Positions 19,055 through 29,232 of a stretch of 50,252 nt of DNA are shown piece by piece. The stretch covers positions 1-50,252 of the forward strand of contig DVJF01000036.1 of assembly GCA_018716965.1 (NCBI GenBank). Direction: 5' to 3'. The stretch's first letter is position 1, and the number at the start of each line of letters is the position of its first letter. The position numbers and the translations under genes were made by a program. This DNA is from Candidatus Caccenecus avistercoris. Its GTDB lineage: Bacteria > Bacillota_I > Bacilli_A > RF39 > UBA660. Under the pieces are notes generated by a model, which saw nothing but the letters and a program-made list of their open reading frames with translations, searched no databases and was not told where the DNA came from.

Positions 19055-20832
19055 TGGTTCTTACTTTTATACTTATAGGAGCTATTTGTGTAATATGGTT
19101 AGCTTTAGTACTTGCCCCATGTATGAACAATGGTTTAATATCATTTTTAAATCAAATTTCAGAAGTAGACTATTTTAATATTACTTTTAGTAGTAATTCT
19201 ATTAAGATAGTCTTTCTTTTTTTATTGGTTTATTTTTTGTGTATAACTTATTATTTATCCACAAAAAAAAATTATCGCAGAAAAGTGGAGTATGGTTCCG
19301 CAAAATGGGGTAATATTAAAAATATTAATAGAAAATACAAACAATCTGCTGTTTCTAATAATCTCATCTTAACTTCTCAAGTAAGACTTGGTTTAAATGG
19401 AATGAAGCATAGAAGAAACTTAAATGTTTTGGTTATAGGTGGAAGTGGAGCTGGTAAAACTAGATTTTATTGTAAGCCAAATATCATGCAATGTAATTCT
19501 TCTTATATTATATTAGATCCTAAAGGTGAGCTAATTCGTAGCTTAGGTAGTTTATTAGAAGAAAGAGGTTATAATGTAAAGGTTTTAGATTTAATAAACA
19601 TGGATAAAAGTAATGGTTATAATCCATTTGTTTATTTTCAAACTGATAATGATATTCAGAGGCTTGTTACGAGTTACTTTAAGGCTACTACCCCTAAAAA
19701 CTCATCTTCCAATGATCCCTTTTGGGATACTGCAGCTCAAATGCTTTTTTCTGCTTTAATTTATTATTTATGGTATGAAGCACCAGCTGAAGAACAAAAT
19801 TTTGATATGGTAATGGAAATGCTACGTGCTGGTGAAGTTAAAGAAGATGATGACTATTATTTAAGTCCTCTTGATATTTTATTTAATCAACTAGAAGCAA
19901 GAGATTCAGAACATATTGCAGTTAAATATTATAAAAATTATCGTTCGGGTTCGGCAAAAACTTTAAAATCTATTCAAATTACTCTAGCCAGTCGATTAGA
20001 AAAGTTTAATATTCCTGAATTTGCTTTTTTAACTATGTTTGATGAACTAAATTTAACTAGTATAGGTGAAAGAAAGACAGCTTTATTTGCTATTATTCCT
20101 GACAATGACACTAGCTTTAATTTTCTAATTAGCATTCTTTACACCCAATTATTTCAACAATTATTTTTTCTTGCCGATAATAAATACCATGGTAGTTTAC
20201 CTATTAATGTCCATTTTGTGATGGACGAATTTGCAAATGTATCACTTCCTGACGATTTTGATAAAATTCTTTCTGTTATGCGATCAAGAAATGTGTCTGT
20301 TAGCATTATTCTTCAAAACTTATCTCAATTAAAGAGCTTATTTGAAAAACAATGGGAAAGTATTGTTGGAAACTGTGATACTTTTTTGTACTTAGGTGGT
20401 AATGAACAAAGTACCCATAAATACGTTAGTGAATTACTTGGTAAAGAAACTATTGATTTTGATAATCATAGTAAGAGTTTAGGACAATCATCTAGTTATT
20501 CTACCAATTATCAAGCTACAGGAAGAGAGCTTTTAACACCTGAAGAAGTGAGAATGTTAAATAATGATAAAGTGGTTCTTTTTATACGTGGGGAAGCTCC
20601 TATCATTGATTCTAAATATGATATTACAAAACACCCTAATTATAAAAATATAGCCGATAGTAATAAAAAGATTTATGAGTATGGCGATTCTGATAGAGCT
20701 ATTGCCACTATATCTATTGATACTTCTAATAATAGCTCTAATTTAGAAACTTTTAAAGTTTCCGAAAATAGTGATTATTACTTAATATCTTCTGAAGAAT
20801 TAGAAGATTTTTTTATGAAAGGAATGATGTGA
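19054..20832 (+). CDS. VirD4/TraG-type coupling protein
   Basis: GGSGAGKTRFYCKPNIMQ, YNPFVYF, DEFANVSLPDDFDKILSVMRSRNVSVSIILQNL. Confidence 0.9.
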   Translation: MVLTFILIGAICVIWLALVLAPCMNNGLISFLNQISEVDYFNITFSSNSIKIVFLFLLVYFLCITYYLSTKKNYRRKVEYGSAKWGNIKNINRKYKQSAVSNNLILTSQVRLGLNGMKHRRNLNVLVIGGSGAGKTRFYCKPNIMQCNSSYIILDPKGELIRSLGSLLEERGYNVKVLDLINMDKSNGYNPFVYFQTDNDIQRLVTSYFKATTPKNSSSNDPFWDTAAQMLFSALIYYLWYEAPAEEQNFDMVMEMLRAGEVKEDDDYYLSPLDILFNQLEARDSEHIAVKYYKNYRSGSAKTLKSIQITLASRLEKFNIPEFAFLTMFDELNLTSIGERKTALFAIIPDNDTSFNFLISILYTQLFQQLFFLADNKYHGSLPINVHFVMDEFANVSLPDDFDKILSVMRSRNVSVSIILQNLSQLKSLFEKQWESIVGNCDTFLYLGGNEQSTHKYVSELLGKETIDFDNHSKSLGQSSSYSTNYQATGRELLTPEEVRMLNNDKVVLFIRGEAPIIDSKYDITKHPNYKNIADSNKKIYEYGDSDRAIATISIDTSNNSSNLETFKVSENSDYYLISSEELEDFFMKGMM

Positions 20833-21146
20833 TGAATAAATTTAAAAATAAAATTTTAAAATATTATAATTGCTTTGTAGTTTTTGCTACCTCCTTTTCT
20901 TGCTTATGCTTAAATGTCTTTGCAGAAGAAGAAGATCCCTTATCTGTAGTTAATAATTTATCCGATTTTATTTTTACTTTAATGAGAGGTATTGGACTTA
21001 TTGTAACTGGTTATGGTATTTTACAGATAGGATTATCTTTTAAAAGTCATGATCCATCTCAAAGAGCTGAAGCAATGATGGTTATCGGTGGAGGTATTAT
21101 TATTACTTTTGCTAAACCTATTCTCAATATAATAATGGGTGGTTAG
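20829..21146 (+). CDS. VirB2/TrbC-like small membrane protein
   Basis: 105 aa, two hydrophobic segments, GIGLIVTGYGILQIGLSF; position between VirD4 and VirB6. Confidence 0.6.
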   Translation: MMNKFKNKILKYYNCFVVFATSFSCLCLNVFAEEEDPLSVVNNLSDFIFTLMRGIGLIVTGYGILQIGLSFKSHDPSQRAEAMMVIGGGIIITFAKPILNIIMGG

Positions 21147-21989
21147 ATGTTTATTGCTAGTAATTGGGTAGTTGATAATCTAAATAATGCTTTAAATACA
21201 TGGAATGATAAATTAGCTGAAATTTGGAATTTAATTACTCTTTCACCTGACCAATTCAAAGATGGTGTTATTTGGGAAGTAATGACTAATATTTTTAATT
21301 CTTTACAAGCCATTGCACTAGCATTATTAGTTCTTTTCTTTGTGGTTGGTTTAGTCAGAACTTGTAGTTCTTTTACCGAGCTAAAAAAACCAGAACATGT
21401 ATTTAAATCTTTTATACGTTTTGCTATTGCTAAAGGGTTAGTTACTTATGGAATGGAATTACTTTTAGCTATTTTTAAAATTTGTCATGGAGTTACAAAT
21501 ACAATTATTAATTCCGCTCATTTTGCCAGCACTAATCAAACTTTTCTTCCTTTAGAAATAATTACTGCAATAGAAAATTGTAGCTTTTTAGAGAGTATAC
21601 CTTTATGGCTAGTTACCTTACTAGGCTCTATACTAGTAACTGTTCTTTCATTTATTATGATTATGACTGTTTATTCTAGGTTTTTTAAGATATATATGTA
21701 TACTGCTATTTCCCCTCTTGCTTTTTCTACTTCTGCTGGTGAATCGAGTGATTTTGTTTGCAAAAACTTTGTTAAAGTTTACTTTTCAATATGTTTAGAG
21801 GGTGCAATTATTGTTTTAGCTTGCATCATTTTTTCCTTATTAGCTGGAACTCCTCCAGTTATTGACTCAAGTGTTAGTGCTGTAACTATGGTTTGGAGTT
21901 ATATTGGTGAATTAGTATTTAATATGTTGATTTTAGTCGGTACGATTCGTTTAGCTGATCGTGTTGTAAAGGAGATGATGGGACTATGA
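21147..21989 (+). CDS. VirB6/TrbL-like membrane protein
   Basis: Multi-TM, FKIYMYTAISPLAFSTSAGE motif, position. Confidence 0.75.
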   Translation: MFIASNWVVDNLNNALNTWNDKLAEIWNLITLSPDQFKDGVIWEVMTNIFNSLQAIALALLVLFFVVGLVRTCSSFTELKKPEHVFKSFIRFAIAKGLVTYGMELLLAIFKICHGVTNTIINSAHFASTNQTFLPLEIITAIENCSFLESIPLWLVTLLGSILVTVLSFIMIMTVYSRFFKIYMYTAISPLAFSTSAGESSDFVCKNFVKVYFSICLEGAIIVLACIIFSLLAGTPPVIDSSVSAVTMVWSYIGELVFNMLILVGTIRLADRVVKEMMGL

Positions 21990-22033
21990 ATATAAAAAAA
22001 GGCAGAATAAAATTTGAAGATAAAGAAAGGTAG
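21986..22033 (+). CDS. 15-aa micro-ORF linking VirB6-like and next gene
   Basis: ATGA overlap with previous stop; MNIKKGRIKFEDKER*; its GAAAGGTAGG end forms the next SD. Confidence 0.4.
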   Translation: MNIKKGRIKFEDKER

Positions 22034-22039
22034 GTTTTT

Positions 22040-22984
22040 ATGAATAATGATATAAAAAATGATATTGAAAATGTAATTAAAAATGATGAAAGCTATCATG
22101 ATTGTGAAATTGATTATATTTTGATTAGAGATAATGATATTTATGCAGTAGCAAGTAACTATGATTTATATATTGAATTCGATTATGAAAAAGGTGCATT
22201 GCCTAAAGATTTTCGCTCTATAGGTGAATGGGCTTATGATTTCGATTCTTATTTTTTTGATTATCTTGAAAGAGGCTATAAAATTGCTTATATAAGTGAT
22301 GATAGCCATTATAATTTGTGGACAACGATTGGTGAGCAATATCTTTATGAGAAAATGGACGAGAATCTTGGAATTAGAAAATATTTTGAATATTGTGATC
22401 ACAGCAATATTACAAAAGAATATTTAAAAAACAGATGCAACTATCAATATGTTGATATTATGAAATATTATGACTATGGTCTTAAATTTATTAGAAGAGG
22501 TTTTAGGAATGATGAGCCTGTTGCTCTTGTAGAAAAGCATACCACTTACAAACATGAATATATTATTGGCATAAATTATTCTATTAAAGATAATAAAATT
22601 ATTTGGGGAAATGGGTATTATTATGATAAAGATATTGAAAAAGCAAATAGAGATTTTTCCAAATTGTTAGTGGGTGGTAATTTAGTAGATACTTTCTCTG
22701 AAGATGATAAAACTTTTGATAATGGCAAGATTATTAATCACGGAGTTAGAGAACGAATTATTAACGATAACTCTAAAGAGGTACAGGCAGTTGCTTTAAT
22801 AGAACAAACAACTAAAACGGGAAAAGATTACTTAGTTGCTATCAATACTAAAATAAATAATAATAGTATTGAATACGAATATGCAAGTCATTTTGGAAAT
22901 GATAAAGCAACTGCAAGATTATATTACAATAAGGTTTTAGATAATAACTTTAAAAGTAAAAAAAGAAGTGAAATAGAAAGGTGA
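22040..22984 (+). CDS. Unknown protein in transfer operon, possible internal repeat
   Basis: SD gaaagg; two related segments VALVEKHTTYKHEYIIGIN / VALIEQTTKTGKDYLVAIN. Confidence 0.65.
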   Translation: MNNDIKNDIENVIKNDESYHDCEIDYILIRDNDIYAVASNYDLYIEFDYEKGALPKDFRSIGEWAYDFDSYFFDYLERGYKIAYISDDSHYNLWTTIGEQYLYEKMDENLGIRKYFEYCDHSNITKEYLKNRCNYQYVDIMKYYDYGLKFIRRGFRNDEPVALVEKHTTYKHEYIIGINYSIKDNKIIWGNGYYYDKDIEKANRDFSKLLVGGNLVDTFSEDDKTFDNGKIINHGVRERIINDNSKEVQAVALIEQTTKTGKDYLVAINTKINNNSIEYEYASHFGNDKATARLYYNKVLDNNFKSKKRSEIER

Positions 22985-22991
22985 TGATTAA

Positions 22992-23447
22992 ATGGGTGTT
23001 GAATTAATTAAATCAATGACTTATCGTAATAATAAAGTTTATACTAGACAATGCAGTAGTAATGTGACTCCAAGATTATTTTATAGTATGGAACGTGTTG
23101 GACTTTCAAATATGTATCAAAAACTCGGAGAACACGAATTTGAAAAGTGGTTTTATATTCATTCCTTAATGCAAGGTAATTATAAAATTGTTGAAGGTAG
23201 TAATAAAATACTAAAAAGATTAAGTTATATAGTTAGTTTATTATATTCCGATAAAAAATATATTCAGTTATGTAATCAAAATGACAAAGCATATGAAAAA
23301 TTAATACAAGCTAAAACTGAACAGGAAAAAAAACTTGCTTCTAAAGAACATCAAAAAACCAAAGAAGCTATGGAAAATTATATGTCTGATTTTTATGATG
23401 ATCATATAGCTAGGATTAAGAGTTATACGTTAGAGAGGAGTAGATAA
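22992..23447 (+). CDS. Unknown 151-aa protein in transfer operon
   Basis: Tightly packed cistron with SD gaaaggtgatg. Confidence 0.65.
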   Translation: MGVELIKSMTYRNNKVYTRQCSSNVTPRLFYSMERVGLSNMYQKLGEHEFEKWFYIHSLMQGNYKIVEGSNKILKRLSYIVSLLYSDKKYIQLCNQNDKAYEKLIQAKTEQEKKLASKEHQKTKEAMENYMSDFYDDHIARIKSYTLERSR

Positions 23448-23449
23448 TT

Positions 23450-23785
23450 TTGGAAATTAAAATTAATAAGGAAATAAAAAATTATTCAGAAAAAGTATAT
23501 TTTGGACTTACAATGCGACAATTTATATTTACAATAATAGCTTGTGTTATGGCAATAATAACGTATTTTGTATTTAATAATATCTTGAATAAAGAATTAA
23601 TATCTTGGTTATGTATTTTTAGTACATTACCATTTTTTTTCTTTGGCTTTTTTAATTATAATGGATTAAATGCTGAAATGTTTTTACTTGCTTTTATTAA
23701 ATGTAAGTTTTTAATTCCTAAAAAATTAAAGTTTAAAAATTTTAATTTGTATTATGAGTTATTGGTGATGAAAAATGTTAAGTAA
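23450..23785 (+). CDS. PrgI family (VirB3-like) protein
   Basis: EIKINKEIKNYSEKVYFGLTMRQFIFTIIACVMAI; precedes VirB4. Confidence 0.8.
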   Translation: MEIKINKEIKNYSEKVYFGLTMRQFIFTIIACVMAIITYFVFNNILNKELISWLCIFSTLPFFFFGFFNYNGLNAEMFLLAFIKCKFLIPKKLKFKNFNLYYELLVMKNVK

Positions 23786-26093
23786 AAAAAAGAATAAAAG
23801 TAATAATAACTTTAGTTTTTCTATCCCTAGAAGTGTACAAGATGTTATTCCTGTTGTAAAAATTTTTGATGATGGTATTTTTTTAGTTGGTAAAGATACT
23901 TATACTAAATCTTTTAAATTTAGCGATATAAATTATGTAAGTGCTAGTAAAGCTGATAAAGAGGCTATCCTTTTAAAATATTGTGAACTTTTAAATAGTT
24001 TGGATATATCGGCAACTTTCAAAATTACTTTGCATAATCATACTCATAATAAGGCTGAATTTCAAAAAAATGTGTTACTAAGTTATCAAAACGATGATTT
24101 AGATAATTTTAGAAAACAATATAATGAAATGCTATCTTATAAAACTTTATATCAAAATAATATTACTCAAGATAGATATATTATAGTTACTATAAATAAA
24201 AAAACGATTGATGAGGCAAGAACTTATTTTCAACGAATAGAAGTTGAGCTTACTTCTTCTTTTTCACAATTAGGTTCTTCTCTTGAACCCATTTCTTTAA
24301 ATAAAAGATTAGAACTTTTATATAATTTTTATAATCCTAACATTGAAGATTTCCAATTTAATCTTATTAACGAAAGAAAATTAGGACATAGTTTTAAAGA
24401 TAAAATTTGCCCTGAATCTTTTGAAATAAAAGATGATTATTTTAAGACTGGTACTACTTTTGGTAGAGTACTTTTTTTAAAGAACTATGCTACTTATATG
24501 AAAGACTCTTTAATTAAAGAACTAACTGAATTAAACAAAAACTTAATGTTAAGCATTGATATTATGCCTGTCGATACTGCCCAGGCTATCAAAGAAGTAG
24601 AAAAAAGGTGTATGAATGTTGAAACAAATATTGCTACATGGCAAAGACATCAAAATTATAGAAATAATTTTAGTGCAGTTATTCCCTATGAACTTGAGCA
24701 ACAAAGAATTGAAAGTAAAGAGTTTTTAAATGATTTAACTACGAGGGATCAAAAGATGTTTATTACTACTTTAACTTTAGTTCATTTGGCAGAAACAATG
24801 GAACAACTAGATAATGACACCGATACCTTAATAAATATCGCCAATAAATATTCTTGTCAGCTATCTATCTTGAGATACCAACAATTAGATGCTCTACAGA
24901 CAGTACTCCCACTTGGAGTTAGGAACATTTCTGCTTTGCGAACTTTAACTACTGAATCTTTAGCTTCTCTTAATTTTTTTAAAACACAAGAGATAAGCCA
25001 TAAGGGTGGTATTTTTTATGGGCAAAATTACATTAGTAAAAATAATATTATAATTGATAGAAGAAAGTTAGCTAATGGTAATGCTTTTATTTTAGGTTCT
25101 AGTGGCTTCGGTAAATCCTTTGCAGCCAAACATGAAATACTATCCATTGCATTAAGTGATTCTAATGCTGATATTATTATAATTGATCCTGAAGCAGAAT
25201 ACTCTAAGTTAATTGGTTCTTTAGGTGGACAGGTTATCAAGATTTCATCTACTAGTGATAATCATATTAATGCTTTGGATATTAATATGAATTATAGTGA
25301 TAGTTCTAACCCTATTACCTTAAAATCTGAATTTATTTTATCTCTGTGTGAGATTTTATTAGGAACTCTTAACCCTATCCAAAAATCTATTGTTGATCGG
25401 TGTACTTCTTCTGTTTATAGAAATTATTTACAAAGTAATTATAAAACTACTCCCCCTACTCTTGTTGATTTTCATCAAGAATTACTTAATCAGCCTGAAG
25501 ATGAAGCTAAAGATATAGCTCTCGCTTTAGAGATATTTACAAATGGTACTTTGAACACTTTTGCTTATCAAACTAATGTTGACCTTAATAAAAGAATAAT
25601 AAGTTTTGATATTTCTGAATTGAGTTCTCAACTTCGAGCTTTGGGAATGTTAGTTGTTCTTGATTCAATTTTAAATAGAATTACCAAAAATAGAGCTAAT
25701 AAAAGAAATACTTATATTTATATTGATGAAGTTTATTTAATGTTTTTATATGAATATGCAGCGAACTTCTTATTCACTCTTTATAAAAGAGCCCGAAAGT
25801 ATGGGGCAATGATTACTGGTATTACACAAAATGTGGAAGATATCTTACAAAGTCATGTTGCAAGAACTATGTTAGCTAATAGTGAGTTTCTTTTAATTTT
25901 TAATCAATCATCTACTGATAAAATTGAACTCGCAAAATTACTAAATATATCTGAATTGCAAATGAGTTATGTTTCTAAAAGTAGTGTAGGAAATGCACTA
26001 ATGAAAGTTGGTGGAGTGTTAATTCCATTTAATAATTTATATCCTAAAGGTGAACTTTATAAAATGATGACATCTAAAATGAGCGAAGTATAA
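23775..26093 (+). CDS. VirB4/TraE-type ATPase
   Basis: LGSSGFGKSFAAKHEI Walker A; IYIDEVYLMF Walker B; GITQNVEDIL. Confidence 0.9.
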   Translation: MLSKKKNKSNNNFSFSIPRSVQDVIPVVKIFDDGIFLVGKDTYTKSFKFSDINYVSASKADKEAILLKYCELLNSLDISATFKITLHNHTHNKAEFQKNVLLSYQNDDLDNFRKQYNEMLSYKTLYQNNITQDRYIIVTINKKTIDEARTYFQRIEVELTSSFSQLGSSLEPISLNKRLELLYNFYNPNIEDFQFNLINERKLGHSFKDKICPESFEIKDDYFKTGTTFGRVLFLKNYATYMKDSLIKELTELNKNLMLSIDIMPVDTAQAIKEVEKRCMNVETNIATWQRHQNYRNNFSAVIPYELEQQRIESKEFLNDLTTRDQKMFITTLTLVHLAETMEQLDNDTDTLINIANKYSCQLSILRYQQLDALQTVLPLGVRNISALRTLTTESLASLNFFKTQEISHKGGIFYGQNYISKNNIIIDRRKLANGNAFILGSSGFGKSFAAKHEILSIALSDSNADIIIIDPEAEYSKLIGSLGGQVIKISSTSDNHINALDINMNYSDSSNPITLKSEFILSLCEILLGTLNPIQKSIVDRCTSSVYRNYLQSNYKTTPPTLVDFHQELLNQPEDEAKDIALALEIFTNGTLNTFAYQTNVDLNKRIISFDISELSSQLRALGMLVVLDSILNRITKNRANKRNTYIYIDEVYLMFLYEYAANFLFTLYKRARKYGAMITGITQNVEDILQSHVARTMLANSEFLLIFNQSSTDKIELAKLLNISELQMSYVSKSSVGNALMKVGGVLIPFNNLYPKGELYKMMTSKMSEV

Positions 26094-27514
26094 TGTTAGA
26101 AAATATTTCTGATAAATCAATTAAAACATTTGACAGAGCTACTACTTTTGCAGAAAATTATAAAGATAATATCTCTTATAAATATGAAGAAAGTAGTAGT
26201 TCTTCTAATGCTAATAATTTTGCTACTAATCAAACTGAAAATATGGTTAGTAAAGTAACTCATTCTACTGTTAATTTTGCTCATTCTTTGGGAAATATTG
26301 CAATTAGCAATGTAAAAAATAGCTTTTCTAATATTAAAAATGTATTTTCTACTAAAAAAAATTTAAAGACAGTAAATTATTTAAAAAATGTTGCTACTGT
26401 TGAAAAAGAAACAATAGAAATTGCCCAGCGAAATACTAGAACTTTCAGAAGTATAGTTAAAGATCGTATACGTAATATTTTAATTGCCACTAAAATAACT
26501 GGCATAATTATTAAAGCAATTTTCTCAGTTTTTCAATTTTTATTTTGGATTTTATTTGCTCTTTTTGGTATAGTTTTTATTGCTATTCTTTTTATTGCAA
26601 TAATTCTTTTATTATTGTTCTCTATTTATGGAATTTTCTTTTCTAATGAGGAAATAGTAGATAATAATATTGTAATGCCCGAAGTAGTAGATATTTTAAA
26701 TGATGAATTAGATAGTCAAATTGAAAATATAAAAGCTAGTAATGTATATGATGATTGTTATATAACTTATAATAAAACTGCATGGGAAGAGTTATTGGCA
26801 GTTTATGCAGTTAAAACGTATCATACTGGAAATAATCTTTTAACTGTAGATGATGTTGATTTAGAAGAATTAAAATCAATGTTTTGGGAAATGAATGTGA
26901 TTACCTATGAATTATTGGAGGAAACTGATGATAATGGGAATATTTTTAATAATCTCTATATAAATATTGATGGTAAAAGTGCTTATGATTATGCTGTTGT
27001 ATATAATTTTACAGATATTCAAATTAGACAATTAAACGAATTGTTAGATGTTGATAAAAGTATTTGGTTACCAGTTATTTATGGTGTAAATAGTAGCAAT
27101 GAGTTTGTTTCTCTTGCTTTGGCACAAGTTGGAAATACTGGGGAAGAATATTGGGGTTGGTATGGTTTTGATTCAGAAGTTGATTGGTGTGCTATATTTG
27201 TATCATGGTTGGCTGATAAAGTTGGATATTTAGATACTTATACATTACCTCGATTTTCTGTGGTTAGTGATGGTATTGAATGGTTTAAATCACAGAATTT
27301 ATGGGAAGAAAATACTTATACTCCTAATCCTGGCGATATTATATTTTTTGACTGGGAAGCTGATGGAAAACCTAATCATGTTGGAATAGTTGAAAGGGTT
27401 GATAATGACATTGTTTATACTATTGAAGGAAATTCTACTGATGGTATTTGTAGGCAAAAAGAATATTCAATATATAATGAGGTAATTTATGGATATGGCA
27501 TTCTTAGATATTAA
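26093..27514 (+). CDS. Membrane-anchored CHAP-domain peptidoglycan hydrolase
   Basis: TM segment then VDWCAIFVSWLADKVGY ... NHVGIVERVDNDIVYTIEGN. Confidence 0.85.
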   Translation: MLENISDKSIKTFDRATTFAENYKDNISYKYEESSSSSNANNFATNQTENMVSKVTHSTVNFAHSLGNIAISNVKNSFSNIKNVFSTKKNLKTVNYLKNVATVEKETIEIAQRNTRTFRSIVKDRIRNILIATKITGIIIKAIFSVFQFLFWILFALFGIVFIAILFIAIILLLLFSIYGIFFSNEEIVDNNIVMPEVVDILNDELDSQIENIKASNVYDDCYITYNKTAWEELLAVYAVKTYHTGNNLLTVDDVDLEELKSMFWEMNVITYELLEETDDNGNIFNNLYINIDGKSAYDYAVVYNFTDIQIRQLNELLDVDKSIWLPVIYGVNSSNEFVSLALAQVGNTGEEYWGWYGFDSEVDWCAIFVSWLADKVGYLDTYTLPRFSVVSDGIEWFKSQNLWEENTYTPNPGDIIFFDWEADGKPNHVGIVERVDNDIVYTIEGNSTDGICRQKEYSIYNEVIYGYGILRY

Positions 27515-27530
27515 AAATCATTAAATAAAA

Positions 27531-27570
27531 AACTATGATGAAATTAGTTTTATTCATCATAGTTTTTTTT
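27531..27570. terminator. Bidirectional terminator
   Basis: AACTATGATGAA / TTCATCATAGTT + T run between convergent genes. Confidence 0.75.
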
Positions 27571-28242
27571 ACCTTTATACGTCGTAATATTTCCATCATC
27601 AAGTTCTAATATTATATCAGCATATTGATTAATTTCATCACTATGTGATACTACAATTACACATTTTCCTTTATTAGCCAATTTTTTTAATTCTTGAAGT
27701 ACTACTTTTTCATTTTTCTTATCTAAATTTCCTGTTGGTTCATCTGCTAAAATTATTTTTGGATCATTTGCTAATGCTCTGGCAATAGCAACTCTTCCTA
27801 ATTCACCGCCAGACAATTCTTTTGGATAGTGGTCTATTCTATCTTTTAAGCCTAGGCTTTCTAATAGGCAATTTGCTTTATTTTTTCTATCTTCTTTACT
27901 GATATTGTGATTAATCAGCATTGGAAGTATAACATTATCAATAGCACTTAAATATGGATCCAAATTAAAATCTTGGAAAATAAATCCTATGTATTTCATT
28001 CGTAGATTAGACAATTCTTTATCATTCATTTCAGATACTCTTTTGTTGTTTATGTAGTATTCTCCACTACTACATTGTTCTATTAATCCCATAATTTTAA
28101 TCAGAGTACTCTTACCACTTCCAGAATGACCTTTAATTGCATAAATTTTTCCTTCTTTGAATGTGTAAGTTATATTTTTTAAAACATTTATTTCTTTGCT
28201 TCCTTTTTTAAAGTTTTTGGATATATTTTTGAGTATTAACAT
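27550..28242 (-). CDS. ABC transporter ATP-binding protein (MacB/LolD type)
   Basis: GHSGSGKSTL, LSGGELGRVAIARAL, ILADEPTGNLD. Confidence 0.9.
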   Translation of the reverse strand: MLILKNISKNFKKGSKEINVLKNITYTFKEGKIYAIKGHSGSGKSTLIKIMGLIEQCSSGEYYINNKRVSEMNDKELSNLRMKYIGFIFQDFNLDPYLSAIDNVILPMLINHNISKEDRKNKANCLLESLGLKDRIDHYPKELSGGELGRVAIARALANDPKIILADEPTGNLDKKNEKVVLQELKKLANKGKCVIVVSHSDEINQYADIILELDDGNITTYKGKKNYDE

Positions 28243-29174
28243 ATTTTTCTCCTTTTTCTTAAATAAATAATATTATATATTAGATTTATAAATTGAAATA
28301 ATATTACTAATTGTAAAATATAAATGCTTTCTAATTTGATATTAATATTTATCATATTTAGATATATTTTGCTTATATTATATAACATAAGGCTAAATAT
28401 TAGGGATAAACAAAATATAACTAAAATTTTAATATTATTTAATAAAAATAATTTTTGCTTGTTATATCCCAGTCTATATAAAATTTGATTAAAATTTTTA
28501 TCATCATTAAAAATGTTTATTAATGTGATAACGTACAGAATTATGAAAATTATCAAAATACATAAAATAATTGCGTTCAATGTATATATTATAGTTACTA
28601 AATTTGAATTGGGAATCTTTTCGATTGATTCTATAATTCCATATTTTTCATTTAAACTTGTATTTTTTTGTAATTTATTTATGACTTTTTCCTTGTTTAA
28701 CCAATTTTCCAAAGTTAATTTATATTCTCTTGAGCTATTTTCTTCTTTTAAAAGATTGTAAGATTTTTTTGAAATATATCCTACATTGTACAATATATTT
28801 TCTGATTCCTTTATGAAAAAGCTATTGTCATTTATCATTAAAATATCATTGTTTATTTTTTCTTTTAAGAAAGGTGATAATACAACTTCATTATCTTTTA
28901 AAGTGGTATCAATTTTTAGAATTAGAAATTCATTATTTGTTTCGATTGCTAGATTTTCTTCTATAACTTCTATTTCTTTTATCTTTTCAATTTCACTAAA
29001 ATTGTTTTTATTTAAAATAATACTTAAATACGAATTTTCATATTCTTGTTGTAGTAAGTTATGATAATTTTCATTGATTCCCTTTATTAACCATATTCCC
29101 AGTAAGAATAACGTTATTAAAATAATATAAATTTTAGTTGTTGGTTTTCGTAAAAAACTTTTATATATTTGCAT
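28236..29174 (-). CDS. FtsX/MacB-like permease subunit
   Basis: One N-terminal TM, extracellular domain, three C-terminal TMs, ILYRLGYNKQKLFLLNNIKIL coupling-like segment. Confidence 0.65.
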   Translation of the reverse strand: MQIYKSFLRKPTTKIYIILITLFLLGIWLIKGINENYHNLLQQEYENSYLSIILNKNNFSEIEKIKEIEVIEENLAIETNNEFLILKIDTTLKDNEVVLSPFLKEKINNDILMINDNSFFIKESENILYNVGYISKKSYNLLKEENSSREYKLTLENWLNKEKVINKLQKNTSLNEKYGIIESIEKIPNSNLVTIIYTLNAIILCILIIFIILYVITLINIFNDDKNFNQILYRLGYNKQKLFLLNNIKILVIFCLSLIFSLMLYNISKIYLNMININIKLESIYILQLVILFQFINLIYNIIYLRKRRKIC

Positions 29175-29206
29175 ATTTATTCCTCTTAAATTTAAATTTT
29201 GTTATT

Positions 29207-29232
29207 AAAAGGAAGATTTTGATCTTCCTTTT
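29207..29232 (-). terminator. Intercistronic hairpin/partial terminator
   Basis: On minus strand AAAAGGAAGAT-caaa-ATCTTCCTTTT overlapping the stop of the small secreted gene. Confidence 0.55.

Noticed and set aside
28513-29064. Two plus-strand ORFs inside the FtsX gene
   Set aside because: Antisense to a well-supported minus-strand gene; Phe/Ser-rich composition typical of antisense of AT-rich coding DNA.
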